Shown: in pieces, positions 1-11,152 of the stretch
How the letters are laid out: the number at the start of each line of letters is the position of its first letter
Numbering within the stretch: the stretch's first letter is position 1
Assembly: GCA_009760885.1 (NCBI GenBank)
Contig: CM019697.1
Span: 28,512,710 to 28,576,709 of the forward strand
DNA length: 64,000 nt
DNA from: Achatina immaculata
Taxonomy: Eukaryota > Mollusca > Gastropoda > Stylommatophora > Achatinidae
Direction: 5' to 3'
The notes under the pieces: model-generated
The model's input: the letters and a program-made list of their open reading frames with translations, nothing else
Database searches by the model: none
What the model was told of the DNA's origin: nothing
Position numbers and translations under genes: made by a program

Positions 1-176
1 CAGACCAGAGGTACCGTGATTTGACTGTTTGCTTTGCTTGATCCTTTCTACCACCTTTTCCGCAGTGGTGCCGCGCAACAACCCCATTTGCACCTTTCTT
101 CATTGGCCGGGAGGAGCACCGCTTCATGCACGGCAGCTGAAGAATCTCGCCAGCAGCGGTAGATGAGCTACCAAAT

Positions 177-395
177 GTGCCACTTATCTACCCTAAGTGT
201 CTGGTTTTCAGGTGCCAGATATTTGCCTTCGCCCCTTCTCCTGTCAGTTTAAACAGTTCTGCCACGGGAAGGCCAGGAGCTGGACTTGACTGCCAGAGGC
301 TGTTTGAGAGGCACGCCGTTGGAGTGGAGATCGAATTCTCCACCCCACCTCCGGCAATAACAGTCCTTAGAACCACAGAGGCATGTCACTTTTAA
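177..395 (+). repeat. Dispersed repeat R1, left copy
   Basis: Roughly 185 bp (about 208-392) match, in reverse complement, the stretch 61985-62175 at the other end of the window at roughly 85% by eye. Both copies have an open frame, but the differences include many amino-acid changes, so I see no sign of coding constraint. The family is unknown. Bases 1-176 before it are moderately GC-rich and show nothing recognisable. Confidence 0.6.
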
Positions 396-439
396 GGCAT
401 ACTGGAAAAATATTCTACAATATCCTAGAGAAAAAAACT

Positions 440-606
440 GCAGCCAGTGATTGAACCACATTTAAGTGGAACTTGGACAGGATTCAGGATAAACAAATGC
501 CATCTTCTCCCTAAGACAACTACTAGAAAAATGAGTGGAACACATCACATGCTGCACATTACCTATGTAGATTAGGAAAAAGCATATTATAGAGTAACTG
601 GGAAAT
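440..606 (+). pseudogene. LINE family H, RT fragment (5' part of split copy)
   Basis: Frame translation gives a degraded reverse-transcriptase stretch (HLLPKTTTRKM ... TYVD*EKAYYRV) that resembles the 'D-x-EKAFDRV' catalytic block of RTE-like LINEs, with a stop inside it. The sequence breaks off at about 606, where family A element A1 begins in the opposite orientation. RT sequence resumes at 3323 in the same orientation and at a compatible place in the domain, so the two pieces are probably one older element split by A1. Confidence 0.5.
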
Positions 607-1252
607 TTAAATTCATCATCATCAGGTGCCATGCCGACTGGCATTGGCTATTAATGCTTCCCCAGAGTACACAATTCTTCATGCAGGCCATCAGCTCAGT
701 TGGTGATCTCCTCTTACACCATCCCGTCAGACTGTCCAGTATCATTTCTCTTGGTCTTTCTCTTGATCTTCTTCCTTCTATTTTTCCTGGTGTTATAATA
801 TTTTCTATGCCCCCTCTTCTCATTGCATGTCCTTTGAAAGTACATTGTCTCTCTCTTATCTTTTTGACAAGGTCTTTTTGTCTCTCCAGCTCTTCTCATA
901 CATTCTTCATTAGTTATTTTTGCTGTCCAGGGGATTTCCAACATTCTTCTAATAAACCACATTTCTGCTGCTAGGTTCAATATAGCATTTTAGGACTCGT
1001 TTTCTAACATTCATTGATAAGGATGTGTTGGCTAATATGTTTCTCATTCTCTGAATGCAGTCTTTGCTTGACCTATTCTGTTCCTAATTTCTGTTCTACA
1101 TTTCCCATCTGAAGTTATTACTGCTCCAAGGTATTTGAATTTCTGCACCTGCTTTAGAGTAGTTCCATTTAATTTTATCTGCAAGCTGGTGGATTCTGTT
1201 TCTTAGATATAACCATAGTCTCTGTCTTTTTGATGTTCAAAGTAAGGCCTTT

Positions 1253-2257
1253 CTATTCACTTTCTTTGGCGACTTTATCCAAAAGATTTTGCAGGTCTTG
1301 TTGGTTCTCAGCTATCAGTACTGTGTCGTCAGCATACCGAAGGTTGTTAATATTGTATCCTCCAATTTTGATGCCTGGTTCTGTGATGATCATTCTTAGA
1401 ATATTCTCGCTGTACAGAGAAAAAAGGTCTGGAGATAGTACACATCCTTGTCGCACCCCTTGTTTTATAGGTTGATATTTTCCAGTTCTATTTTCAACTC
1501 GAATTGCTGCTTCTTGCTGCCAGTATAGATGTTTTACAATCCTCAGGTCTTTTCTGTCTATATTGATGTCTTCAAGCATTTTAATAATTTCATTATGTTT
1601 CACCTTGTCAAATGCCTTGGTGTAATCAATGAAGCATAAGTAGAGATCTTTCTGTAGTTCTAAAGCTCTTTCTGTTAGTGTTCATAATGCATAAATGGCA
1701 TTGTGTGTTCTCTTTCCTTCAACAAATCCAAACTGTTCATCAGCTATTTCCAATTTTATCTTTTTCCTTGTTCTTCTCATAGTGATTCTCAGAAGTAGCT
1801 TTGTTATGTGACATGAGAGGCTGATAGTCCAGTGGTCACCACATTCCTTTGCACCTGGTTTCTTTGGTAGTGCTATAAACGTGGATTTAATCAGGTCATT
1901 TGGTATATAACCACTGTTATAAATGTCGTTCAGTAACTTAGTTATTATTTTTATTTCTGTCTCCTCTAGTGCCTCCATTTCTTCTATTGTTATATTATCA
2001 GGCCCAGTCACTTTTCCTTTCTTCATGTGTTTGATGGCATCTATGATTTCATCTTCAAGTATTGGTAGTCCATCACAGTTTTCAGTATCTGGTGTTAATA
2101 ATTCTGGTCTTTCTCCTCCATATAGCTCACTGATATACTCTGTCCACCTGTCCACAATGTCTTCATTTTCCATTAACATTTTACCTTCTTTCAATTTCAG
2201 GCATCCTGTGGCATATTTTGTTTTCCTGCCTGTGAGTTCACTAATTCGTTTGTGCAT
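1253..2257 (-). pseudogene. Reverse transcriptase domain of LINE A1
   Basis: Two open segments (2257-1682 and 1603-1253) cover the RT fingers and palm: KVTGPDN, the ALPKKPGAKECGDH block, [10 protein letters not shown] and the catalytic [11 protein letters not shown]. They are separated by a stop and frameshift around 1680-1604, where the first catalytic aspartate block would lie. In this family the enzyme copies the element RNA into the nicked chromosome. Decayed and not expected to be active. Confidence 0.85.
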
Positions 2258-2526
2258 GTTTCTGCTGTCTTTATTATGAGAGTCCTCTATCTGTCTGCAC
2301 TGTTCATTTAATCACACTTCTTTTGCTTCTCTGCATTTGCGTCTTATTTCTTTATTTATCTTGCTATATTTTTTCTCATTATTTTTACTTGTCCCCACTC
2401 TTGTCCATCAGTCCTAAGATGTCATCTGTCATCCATTTATTTTTAGAAGCTTCTTTTTTCGGTGGTATAATCTCCTTAACAGTTTGGTGAATAAAATCTC
2501 TTAACATTGCCCATTGTTCATCTATA

Positions 2527-3132
2527 CTATTTATCTTTGCTATTTGTTATAATAACTTTGTATTGTTCTTGCAGTTCTTGGTCATTTGTAAGGAGTTCTG
2601 TATTCAGTTTGATGTTTCTCACTTTTCTGCCTGCTTTCTTGAGCTTTATTCTAATTTTTCCACAGAGTGGGTCATGGTCACTATTGCAGTCAGCTTCTGG
2701 CATGGTTTTTGTTGTCAGTAATGCATTGTGGAATTGTTTGTTGATTAATATGTAGTCTATCTGGGTAAAAGTCTTTTTGTCTGGGCTGCACCACGTTGCC
2801 AGTCTTCGAGGATGTTGTTTAAACCAGGTGTTTCCTACAACTATGCTGTGTATTCTTGCCCATTCAATTAATTTACTACCTCTGTCATTCCTCTCCCCCA
2901 GTCTATAGTCACCAACGATGTCTGAAGTTCTTCCTTTACCAAGTTTGGCATTAAAATCTCCCATGACTATGGTAACTTCATGTGACTTTGTGTGTTTTAG
3001 GGCTGTCTCTATGTCATTATAAAATATCTGTACATCTTCTTCAGAACTTTCAGATGTTGGAGCGTACACTTGTATAAGGTTCATTGGTTGTCCTTTCAGT
3101 TGGGCTAGCAGGACTTGGTCTGAGATGTTCAA
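2527..3132 (-). pseudogene. AP endonuclease domain of LINE A1
   Basis: An open segment of 201 residues covers most of an exonuclease-endonuclease-phosphatase domain. Visible motifs are VYAPTSE, GDFNAKLG, the TW.SPDK block, QIDYILIN and the C-terminal SDH (NSDHDPL) that contributes the catalytic histidine. In this family the domain nicks target DNA for target-primed reverse transcription. The true domain starts upstream, near 3230, in another frame, so the reading frame is broken. It is near-identical to 42850-43434 in copy A2. Confidence 0.85.
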
Positions 3133-3322
3133 ATATCCTACAGTTGTCCTTGCTTTTTTTTCGTCAAATATTATTCCTACTCCTCATTCTCACTTTCTGA
3201 ATATATTATTGTTTATTTATCAAGTTTATCTTCCCTGCACATGTCCATCTAACTTCACTCATTCCTAATATGTTGATCTTCATCCTTTCCATTTCCATCT
3301 TTACATTTTCTAATTTGCCAAC

Positions 3323-4340
3323 ATTATAGTTAGAAAACATCTGACCAAGTTGTTCAAAACCCTACATGAAAACGGTCGGTTCACAATTAGACAAATGCAG
3401 GAGATTTCAAACCATTCATCTTAAAATCGAGAGTGAGACAGGGGTGTGTACTATCTCCCTTACTGTTCATAACATACATTGACAACATCTACAAAGAAGG
3501 TAATATGCATAGTAAAAATTCCACCACAAAACTGCCCAACAGCCCAACCCCAGAAACAATAGAGATACTCACAACACCTTACAAAAAATGTACCTAATAT
3601 GTGTACCTCTATTTACTGACGACGAAGCACTTAATAGAGAAAGACTTACAGTACAACATGGATAACTTAGCAGGGGCATGTAAAAACTAAAAAATGAAAA
3701 TTTTTGCTGAAAAAATGGAATTTGTGACCATAGGCAGAGAAGAAATCCCAACAAAGATCTTCCTGCTTTGAAACAAATGAACCATTTCAAGTATCTGAGT
3801 AGCTCATTATCCTTCCTTTGGAAAAATTGATACAAAATTGAGAACATATGCAATAAAGCAAATCAAGTAATTGGACAGATGACTCCTTTACTAAAAAAAA
3901 AAAATATCACATTTCAAACAAAAAGAGCACCATGCAACAGAATTTTCCCCCTAGCTCTGTGCTGTCGGTGTCAGACAAGGGCAGCAACAGCCAAAAGCAA
4001 AAGAAAAGCTGGCACAACAGAAATGAAATGTTTAAGAAGAATACAAAATGTAACAAAAAGACTAGACTATAAATGACACCACCAGGACAAGGGTTGGGGT
4101 AAAATCAGCACTACACTACATCCAGAATCAGCAAGTTTGGCCATTTTGTACAATTATTACCAGAGGGTATACCACAGAAAACATTCACACTAAGAGTTAT
4201 AGGAAACAGTGAAAGGTGTAGGGAGAGAATTGCAGAAACTACAAATATCCCATTATCTGAATCAGACTGCTGTGCTGTCTGTCTCCTCAGCATTGAAAAG
4301 TACATGAGAAAGGAGACAAGACAAGAAAATGCTGGAGAAC
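3323..4340 (+). pseudogene. LINE family H, RT and 3' end
   Basis: A heavily mutated RT segment continues the piece at 440-606. It shows a [15 protein letters not shown] block near 3425-3475, a NHFKYLSSSLS block near 3780, then a poorly conserved C-terminal region. It ends near 4318-4330 in a GACAA-type tail (gagacaagacaag). The same 3' end recurs at 62190-62395. Many stops and frameshifts show it is old. The clade is uncertain, probably RTE-like from the [10 protein letters not shown] block and simple-repeat tail. Confidence 0.6.
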
Positions 4341-5282
4341 AGCCAAAAAGAAAATCTCCAAACTATCCTGATTCCACACAACCTGCCTGAGATCTAAAAT
4401 ATTTTCCGATCATAGGTAAAGAATTATAGAGACCTATTTGTCCAGTGAGAAAAAGAAAACAAGTGTACAATTTTAGCAAAAAGACAATAGAAATGAACAG
4501 TCTTGTGGTCCAAAGAGACCTCAGTAATATGGTAGGAAAGGCCATGAGATGGGCACATGAGGGGTGTTACAGAATTAACCATGGGTTTAGATATGGGAAA
4601 AGGGGGACTTTTGCTTTAAACAGAGTAAATAAAGAGTAGTTTCTCTTGTTAGAAATCTATTTTAGGTGTCAAAGTTAGGCTTATGCAGTGCAATGACTGA
4701 GAGCTGTAAAGTTGCACAAAAGAGCACAGAGCGTGAACAGATAGGTAGAGACGCAGGAAAAAAAACCCAGTTAGGACTGGATAGAAGAGAGGTAGTTAAG
4801 ATGTAGAGCAGAAGTGAAAATCATGTTTCAGTAGTAGTAGTTCAAGTTAATGTAGTTCTCATGTTGATAGTTTCAGTTGGGTTTTGCAGATGTAGAATGT
4901 AATTTGTCATTTGTCCTTTTTAGGATGGTTGGTAGCATGTAACTTGCTAGTTTTTGTCCAATTATGACAATTTTAGATAGCCATGATGTTACACAGTTGT
5001 TGGTTTAATTGTGGACATTATGCTAGTGGTCAGTTTTTCCATTTGTGGAAATTTCAGTGATGTGTTGTGAATTCCAGTTGTGCTGATATTTTTCCATACA
5101 TCTGTAAATGTAGGCGCTTAAGTATTTATTGTTCTGGTTATTCTGTGTTTTATGCTCTTTCTCCCCATATGGCAAACAAATTCTTGCCAGGAAGTTGAGT
5201 AGTTTCTGTAATTGTCAACTCTGCCTTGAGGCAGCACATTTTTTTCCATCTTCATAAAGTCATCTCTCATTTTGCCAGCTTA
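4341..5282. other. Intron/intergenic, nothing recognised
   Basis: AT-rich sequence with short open frames only. No repeat shared with the rest of the window and no splice-bounded coding segment was seen. A poly-A run lies at 4759-4765. Confidence 0.5.
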
Positions 5283-5925
5283 CAGGGTCCGACAATTAAG
5301 TAATGAGATTGGTTTTATTATAGCCAAGACAAAAATGCCATCTATGAAGCAAAGCATGGAATTCAAAGAGGCAATCTTCATCTAAGATCTGGCAACCTTC
5401 ATCGCCACCTAATGAGCAGACGACAAACAAGCCATCATTTTGTTGACATAATCAGAGGTGCATTGTTATGTAATCAGCATGGAGCAAAAAGCTAACATTA
5501 AATTCTGTTTAAAACTCGGGAAAAGTGCCATTGAGATAGTTGAATTAATGTGACGAGTTTATGGGGATAATTGTTTATCTCGTGCACAGATATTCATGAT
5601 TCAAAAGTAATGTGGAAATGATTACAAATGCAACTAGACATGGATGCCCAATTTCTGTTCGTAATGAGGAACTCATTGCAAAAGTCAGAGAACGGATACA
5701 AGAAGATTGTTATTTAACTGTGAGGATGATGGCAAATGAATCTGGTGTTAACCGAGAGATTCGTTAAATTTTGGTGGAAGATTTGGGTAAGAAAAAAGTT
5801 GCTTGCCGGTTTGTACCACATTCGTTGTCTGACAACCAAAAACATATATGTTCTATGTGTTAGACCTGCACTATTCTTCATTACACCTCTCTGTTGATAT
5901 GTTGTCAAGTTGGAGGACTGCCAAG
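5283..5925 (+). pseudogene. Mariner-family transposase, 5' half (mariner-1)
   Basis: The segment opens with a terminal-repeat-like stretch (gggtccgacaattaagtaat at about 5286). From about 5479 it encodes the N-terminal helix-turn-helix part of a mariner transposase: MEQKANIKFCLKLGKSAIE, then after a frameshift RHGCPISVRNEELI, LTVRMMANESGVNREI and VEDLGKKKVACRFVPH. Stops occur after the RVYGD block and after NREIR. The catalytic half and the right terminal repeat are missing, so the copy is dead and truncated. Confidence 0.75.
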
Positions 5926-7090
5926 TCTAGTTTACTCGTTGTTGTCCAAGTGGAAATGTCGTGCACCTGGGTGATTGTCTTGTTTCTTAGTTCATAACAG
6001 AGAAACAGATTTGAGAGGATACTAGATCATATCCGTTGATTTTGAGCCTGAGAGAAATTCTATTTAAGTAAAACAAGCTTCTTTATTGTTAAAATTAATA
6101 TTTCCCTTTCCCTAACAGTTGCTGTCATGTGCTCCCTCCCTCCTACTCCTTTTTTATTCTGAACAAATTCCTCCCAGGCGTCCGTCGTCCCCCCCCCCCC
6201 CCCCCCAAATTCCTCTAGGAAGATTATAGTAACAACAGCAGTACACTTCTTGATAGCTAGTGCTGATCTCAGGCATGCATTCCATCACATAGACAGATAT
6301 GTGTTCAGCTGGTGTGCATCATCATCATTAATTGCACCATTACACAGTACAGGTATCCCTCCTTAGTAGGTATCCTTCTCTTAGACATAAACAGGCATCC
6401 AGCCCACTGCTTTAGTGTGCCATAATATGGATTTAGGGGGATGAGAAAGAGAGGTTGACTAAAGATAACTTGGTGAAGAAGAGATGAACCAGAAATTGTT
6501 AGCATGCAACACAACTGGGGACTCATACAAAGGCTAGGTGCAAACTATGACACGTGAAGATGTGAAGAGAATTTCTTGCTGAAGATGCCACAAAGTGTAT
6601 GTGGTGATGGTTATTTGATCATTATCCAAGGAATGGATGGAGGAACATAAAATGTGCAAAAAAAACCCCCAAAAAACAGACAAGGGCTGCTGTAAAGCTG
6701 AAGAAAGTAATGTTAAAGTAATTGCTTACCAATTTTTTACATTTAAGTTGACAAGAGAGGATTTTTTTTGAATATTACTTTTCCCCTGGGAATAACTGTG
6801 TTAAGAACATACTTATCTTAATATAGTCTTTGTGAGACAGGGGACATAGATCTGTTTGCTTAAAAACTCTGACCTACTTCTATAGCTCAGAAACCTGTAG
6901 CAGTCAACACTAATTGTAATTATTATTTTTGTAAAATGTAATGTCAAGTTGGTGGGCGGATGGGGACATGGAGATTACCGGCAGGGATGAGGAAAGTCTG
7001 GTTTGAAACCAGTAAATCCAGGACGTGACAAGCTTATGGGTCTTTACAACAATGGCTATCAGAATGATGTAAACAAAACAGAGCCAGCAG
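5926..7090. other. Intron/intergenic with an 18-base poly-C tract
   Basis: No gene was recognised. A run of 18 C lies at 6189-6206, an obvious site for length errors in sequencing or replication. The rest is AT-rich single-copy-looking sequence. Confidence 0.5.
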
Positions 7091-7510
7091 ACTATGGGTG
7101 GCAGGGAATGGATATCATTGAGGCATTCATTGGATTCTCATCCCATAAGTCTGTGTGGAACTGTCTCAAAACCGTCTGACATGGAGAAGGGACTTAAGTA
7201 CAGCCACCAGAGGCTGGAAAACAAACTTTTATGCAGGCCAGCACTGTCTTCATGGCAGTCCAAGCAAGACCACAGTCTGCTCTAGCAAGGAAAGGTGTTG
7301 AAGTTGGAGGTACCCAGCCAAAAGGCGATCACAAAAATCAGGGTACCATTCATTATCGCTAACGAAATGTCTCTCTCTGCATTTTCCAAACATGGTGCTC
7401 GCCCCGTGAAGATTAACCAGGCAGGTGCAGTGCTGGGTCCCCAGCCTCGAAAGGGTCCACTCAGTGCTACTGGAGGTCCTCTCAGTTCGTCTTGTGGAGT
7501 CAGGAGACAT
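7091..7510 (+). other. GC-richer segment upstream of LINE E1, possible ORF1/5' region
   Basis: This stretch is less AT-rich than its surroundings and abuts LINE E1. In two frames it carries short open segments, one running from about 7295 to 7534, but no zinc-knuckle or other ORF1 hallmark is certain. It is absent from the E2a copy, whose similarity stops near 48470, so it may be the 5' part of E or unrelated sequence. Confidence 0.3.
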
Positions 7511-7797
7511 GAGAGTAGAGCTGGTGGTAAATAAATACAGCATCAGAAAACTGCCAAAAAGCAAGAACTTAAAATAATGCAGTGGAATGCTGAGAGTGTC
7601 AGCAGTGTTAGAGATGGCTATAGCAAAAAGGTGGAACTAGAGAACATACTCTTTGAGAGCAGGTAAGCATATGCTGCATACAGGAGACACACCTAACCAA
7701 AGATACCACATTTAAAATCAGAAGCTACCAGTGTCAGACTGACAGGACAGAAGAAAAGGAGGAGTCCTTTTGCCTACACTGTTCCTGGTATTCATTA

Positions 7798-8445
7798 ATG
7801 ACCTGGTCAAGGAACTTCCCTATGGAATCAAAGTGGCACTATATGCAGATGATCTGGTCATGTGGTGTACAGATGAATACGCGACAGTTGCTACATAGAG
7901 AGAGACTCCAAAGAGCGGCAGACATCATGACATCATGGACAAACAAATGGTGTGTAAGTATCAACACAGAGAAATCAAGTACCACTCTGTTCACTCTCTC
8001 ATCTAAACAGAAAGCAGGCAAGATCTTTGTAAATGAAATATCCTTAAGGATGGACAACCAACCCATTTACTTAGGAGTGACTCTTGACTCAAAACTGACC
8101 TGGAAGCAAAACAGCAGCAGTGCAGAAGCAAAAGCCAGAAGAAAATTAGCCATATTAAGTAAATTGAGTGGAACCACATGGGGAGCTAGTGAAAGAATCC
8201 TCAAGAATGTATATCAGCAAAGTATTCTACCACATTTAGAATATGTCTCAACATCTTGGCGCACAGCATCAAACACTATGCTGCATAATCTAGACAGGGT
8301 ACAAAATCAGTCACTACGGATTATCACAGGTGCCATGAGGTCCACGCCAGTAGTAGAAATGCAGAAAATAGTTGGTGTTCAAGCGCTAAAGGAACATAGA
8401 GACAGAAAGGTGATGACCTTGGAGAGAAATTCCTCAGCTCTGTAA
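7798..8445 (+). pseudogene. Reverse transcriptase C-terminal half of LINE E1
   Basis: 215 open residues cover RT motifs from the catalytic ADD block (LYADDLVMWCTDEYATVAT-like, an in-frame shift lies nearby) to the thumb: KSSTTLFTLSSK, PIYLGVTLDSKLTW, QQSILPHLEYVSTSW and LDRVQNQSLRIITGAMR. This arrangement followed by RNase H is typical of I/Jockey-group LINEs. It is nearly identical to 45815-46549 on the other strand (copy E2a). Confidence 0.85.
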
Positions 8446-8569
8446 GCCATCCCCTGAAGAAGAGATTCAATAACTTGGCATTAAGATGGTTTAAAAGAAG
8501 TAACTTCATTCATCAGGCCAAGCGTATGCATAAGCTGATACCAGACCTTCCAATTGTAGTCGCTCCATT

Positions 8570-9423
8570 ATGATCTGTACCAGAGCATACACCATGGAAA
8601 AAAGACAAATAACTATTCAAACTGAAGTGAAAGGTTTACAGAATGGTGAGATGCAAAGCGGTCTTGTAAGATCAGCCACTACACTTATTGTGCTAGCTGA
8701 CAAATATCCATGTGACACCTGGATACGTGTGTATACAGATGGATCTGCATGTAATGTCAAAAAGAATGGAGGACCAGGAGCACATATTGAATATCCAAAC
8801 AACACCACTGACAAGATTTCCATACCCACTGGAAAATACTGCAACAACTTTGATGCAGAAGTTAGGGCTATTACTGCTGCAGTTGAAAAACTATCAGACT
8901 CCAGAAATGATTAGTGCCCCGTAGTAATTCTCACTGGGGTAAAGCTGGGGCAACCATCCCCAACCCAGCGCGTCACAGGTGGTGGATGGTGAAAGTCGTA
9001 GTAATTCTCACAGATACAAGATCAGTACTGGAAGCTCTTCAGTGCAACAAACCACCAGACCTTAAGGATGCCTTGTCAAAAATTGGCTTACAATTTGGAG
9101 TCACTTTGCATTGGATTCCCTCCCACTGTGGGATACCAGGCAATGAGAAAGCTGACCATCTGGCCAAAGAGGGCACTGAAATGGAGAAGAAAAGCATGAT
9201 AAAATCCTACAGGAAGCCACAAACACCACTACATGATGACTATCACATGCTAAATAGAAAGGAACAAGTCACCATTTTCTGTCTCCAAACAGGATGCAGC
9301 CAACTTCGAAGTCATATGTATACAAAGTTTAAGGTTGGTACTACTAATCTTTGTACATGTGCCCAGGTGCCCCAAACTGTGGAACATATCCTCCAAAACT
9401 GCACCAACTACATTGAGAAATAA
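8570..9423 (+). pseudogene. RNase H and C-terminal region of LINE E1
   Basis: RNase H residues visible are the first catalytic aspartate in YTDGSA, the glutamate in FDAEVRAI and the late block IPSHCGIPGNEKADHLAKEG. A cysteine/histidine stretch (LCTCAQVPQTVEHILQNC) follows. The frame is cut at 8914 by an inserted 62-bp family A fragment. Up to about 8790 the residues match copy E2a; after that they match copy E2b (KYCNNFDAEV), so this gene looks mosaic. Confidence 0.85.
8920..9011 (+). repeat. 62-bp family A 5'-end fragment flanked by 15-bp TSD
   Basis: Bases 8935-8996 match the first bases of full-length element A2 (44217 downwards). They are flanked by a perfect 15-bp duplication of E sequence, cgtagtaattctcac, at 8920-8934 and 8997-9011. 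The residual piece is the 5' end of a LINE, the end normally lost in truncation. It marks a former larger insertion that has since lost its interior and 3' end. Confidence 0.85.
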
Positions 9424-9553
9424 TTACTGGTCTGGCGAAACCACTAAAGAAGATAAGCTCTCTGGTTCCATACATGAATTACAAAAAACAGTGAAATTTA
9501 TCCAAGAGACAGGACTGCAGATATAGACAGACAATGTGTAAGAAGATAAGAAG

Positions 9554-9848
9554 AAGAATATTACTTGTACATCAGTACAGGAATCAGTGGCATATTTATG
9601 TTTAAAAATTCTGCAGACATTTTAACTTTTTTTTTTTTTTTGCTTTCTTTTTTTTTTCTCTGATCTTTTTGCTTATTTAGAAAGCAGCCTGAGAGCTTAT
9701 AACTGTTAAGTATCAGAACCTAAATTGTTGTAAATAAGGACTGTTACATAAATTGCACTTTTCCTGTTAACTATACTTTTATAGAGTCTAGATATTTAGC
9801 CTGTTATCTTTTCATTTCAATGCAGTATGATTTTTTTTTTTTTTTCAG
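9554..9848 (+). other. PTCD1 intron end, source of duplicated segment
   Basis: Single-copy-looking intron sequence between the E1 tail and the exon. Bases 9554-9785 reappear inverted and nearly identical at 44597-44815. A poly-T/CT stretch at 9831-9846 followed by CAG forms the 3' splice site at 9847/9848. Confidence 0.8.
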
Positions 9849-10166
9849 ATGAAGCAACTTGGTTTGGATCCTGTAGATCACATTTATACAAGTCTTTTCA
9901 ATGCCTGTGCCAATGCACCTGCTGATGATGATGGACTAAAACGTACAGAGTACCTGTTGAATCACTTGAAAGAGAAAGGCATCCTACCAAATTTGTTTAC
10001 AGTAAAGGCTGCAATGAAAGCCCTTGCCATCTGTGGGGACTTTCCAAGGACATTTACACTGTTGGATGAAACCTCAGAGCGTCTCCAGCTTGACGTAGAG
10101 TGCTTTAATCATCTTCTTATGGCATGTATTTCAGATAATGAAGCGGGTTTCAGGAGAGCACTGCAG
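9849..10166 (+). CDS. PTCD1: PTCD1 internal exon a (PPR repeats)
   Basis: 106 codons in phase 0, between a polypyrimidine-CAG acceptor and a CAG|GTAAAA donor. The peptide starts MKQLGLDPVDHIYTSLFNAC and holds consecutive pentatricopeptide-type helix pairs (YTSLFNACANAP, LFTVKAAMKALAICGD, VECFNHLLMACISD). The order and content match the mid-region of animal PTCD1, a mitochondrial-matrix RNA-binding protein linked to mitochondrial tRNA and 16S rRNA metabolism. The first methionine is an internal codon after the splice acceptor, not a start. The reading frame continues without a break into the exon at 28024. Confidence 0.9.
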
Positions 10167-10645
10167 GTAAAAATTTAATTATATTGAGCAAGATTTATAG
10201 ATGGTGGTGCTGTGCGTTCCTGTACCTAGAGGTTGAAGCAAACAATAATTACTGTATAAGTGTACAACTACACATGAGGCACTGCAGTAAAGCTGTTCCT
10301 ACCTTTTTTCTTAGTTTATACACTAGAGGTTGAAAGTTTATGGCAGTGTATGCCGAAGTAAAAGAAAATGTTCTTTTAATTGTTGTTTGCTTTTTTTTTT
10401 TTCAATCTATGCTCACAGCATCAGTCAACCAAAGAATAAATTAGCTAATAAGACATTTTACATTTCTCCAAGATTTGCATTCTAACTGCATTTAGCAGTT
10501 ACCACAGTGCATCCCTGCATTGTCAAGGGTCCATTGTAATCCCAGCTGTGCTTAGTGAATCTGAAGATTAATTTTGCTTGTCTTGTCTCCTACCTCGTAC
10601 ACCTTTCAGTGTTGAAGGAACAGATGTCCTGTTAGGCTTAGCGAT
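10167..10645 (+). other. PTCD1 intron start, with Penelope terminal fragment
   Basis: The donor GTAAAA lies at 10167. Bases 10246-10307 resemble the outer about 60 bp of the Penelope-like elements (caataatt..., tataagtgtacaactacac, cactgcagtaaagctgt), in the same orientation as 23078-23135. The rest of the interval shows nothing else. Confidence 0.6.
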
Positions 10646-11152
10646 TTGCTTCATATCTCTCTCTCTCTCTGAACCTTAAGTTCCCAGGGCATATGGGGCT
10701 TTCGCAAAGGTTTTCCACAAATGCCTGTCTTTTGCCTTTTTTCCGCTCTTGCCCAGGTGAGCCCTTTATTGCTCAACATCCTCTCTGTTGTCCTTCTTCA
10801 TGTCACTTTTGGTCTACCCTTACTTCTGTTCCCCTGTGATGTCCACTTTAGTGCTATTTTTGGTGGTGAGTTGTCAGTCATTCGGAAGACATCTCCCAAG
10901 CATTGCCCGCGTCTTCCCTCAATAACTGCTGTCAGTGGCTTCATCTGCATTTCTGCCAACAAGATATTTTCTTATGGTGTTTGGCCAAAACATTTTTCTA
11001 ATTCTTTGTAAACATTTAGTGTGGAAAGAATTCAACTTGTTTTCTATGGTTTTGGTGATTTTTCCATCATTCACTTCCATATAGTAGTACACTTAGAACA
11101 TTACTCTTAAATATCTTGATTTTCATCTTCATGCTTTTTTAGATTTCCATAT

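Larger units (their letters stand above)
612..3322 (-). mobile_element. RTE-like LINE, family A copy 1 (5'-truncated)
   Basis: This is an antisense RTE/BovB-type non-LTR retrotransposon. Reading from 3322 down: AP endonuclease (SEVRW near the start, VYAPTSE, GDFNAKLG, TQIDYILIN, NSDHDPL between about 3230 and 2640), a linker, the RT domain ([30 protein letters not shown], about 2257-1253), then the terminal segment (about 980-620). It ends in a short TGATGA-type tail at 612-625. Several frameshifts and stops make it inactive. It lacks about 430 bp present at the 5' end of copy A2 (41027-44217). Inserted in family H. Confidence 0.9.
7511..9553 (+). mobile_element. I-like LINE with RNase H, family E copy 1
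   Basis: Sense-orientation non-LTR element with, in order: start of an AP endonuclease (MQWNAES ... KKVELENILFESR, 7577-7665), an abrupt jump near 7764 into the RT palm (PLLFLVFINDLVKELPYG-like, YADDLVMWC at 7840-7870), the RT thumb (about 7900-8445), RNase H (YTDGSA at 8733, WIPSHCGIPGNEKADHLAKEG at 9112-9175), and a 3' tail of GAA-type repeats (9540-9553). About 1.7 kb between endonuclease and RT is missing compared with copy E2a. A 62-bp piece of family A interrupts RNase H at 8935. The copy is dead. Confidence 0.88.

Noticed and set aside
177..395. Possible conserved small protein shared by the two R1 copies
   Set aside because: The copies differ mostly by amino-acid-changing substitutions, with no start context or splice sites; treated as a non-coding repeat.
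6189..6206. Poly-C tract as a regulatory or G-quadruplex element
   Set aside because: A single uninterrupted run in unassigned sequence; nothing supports a function.
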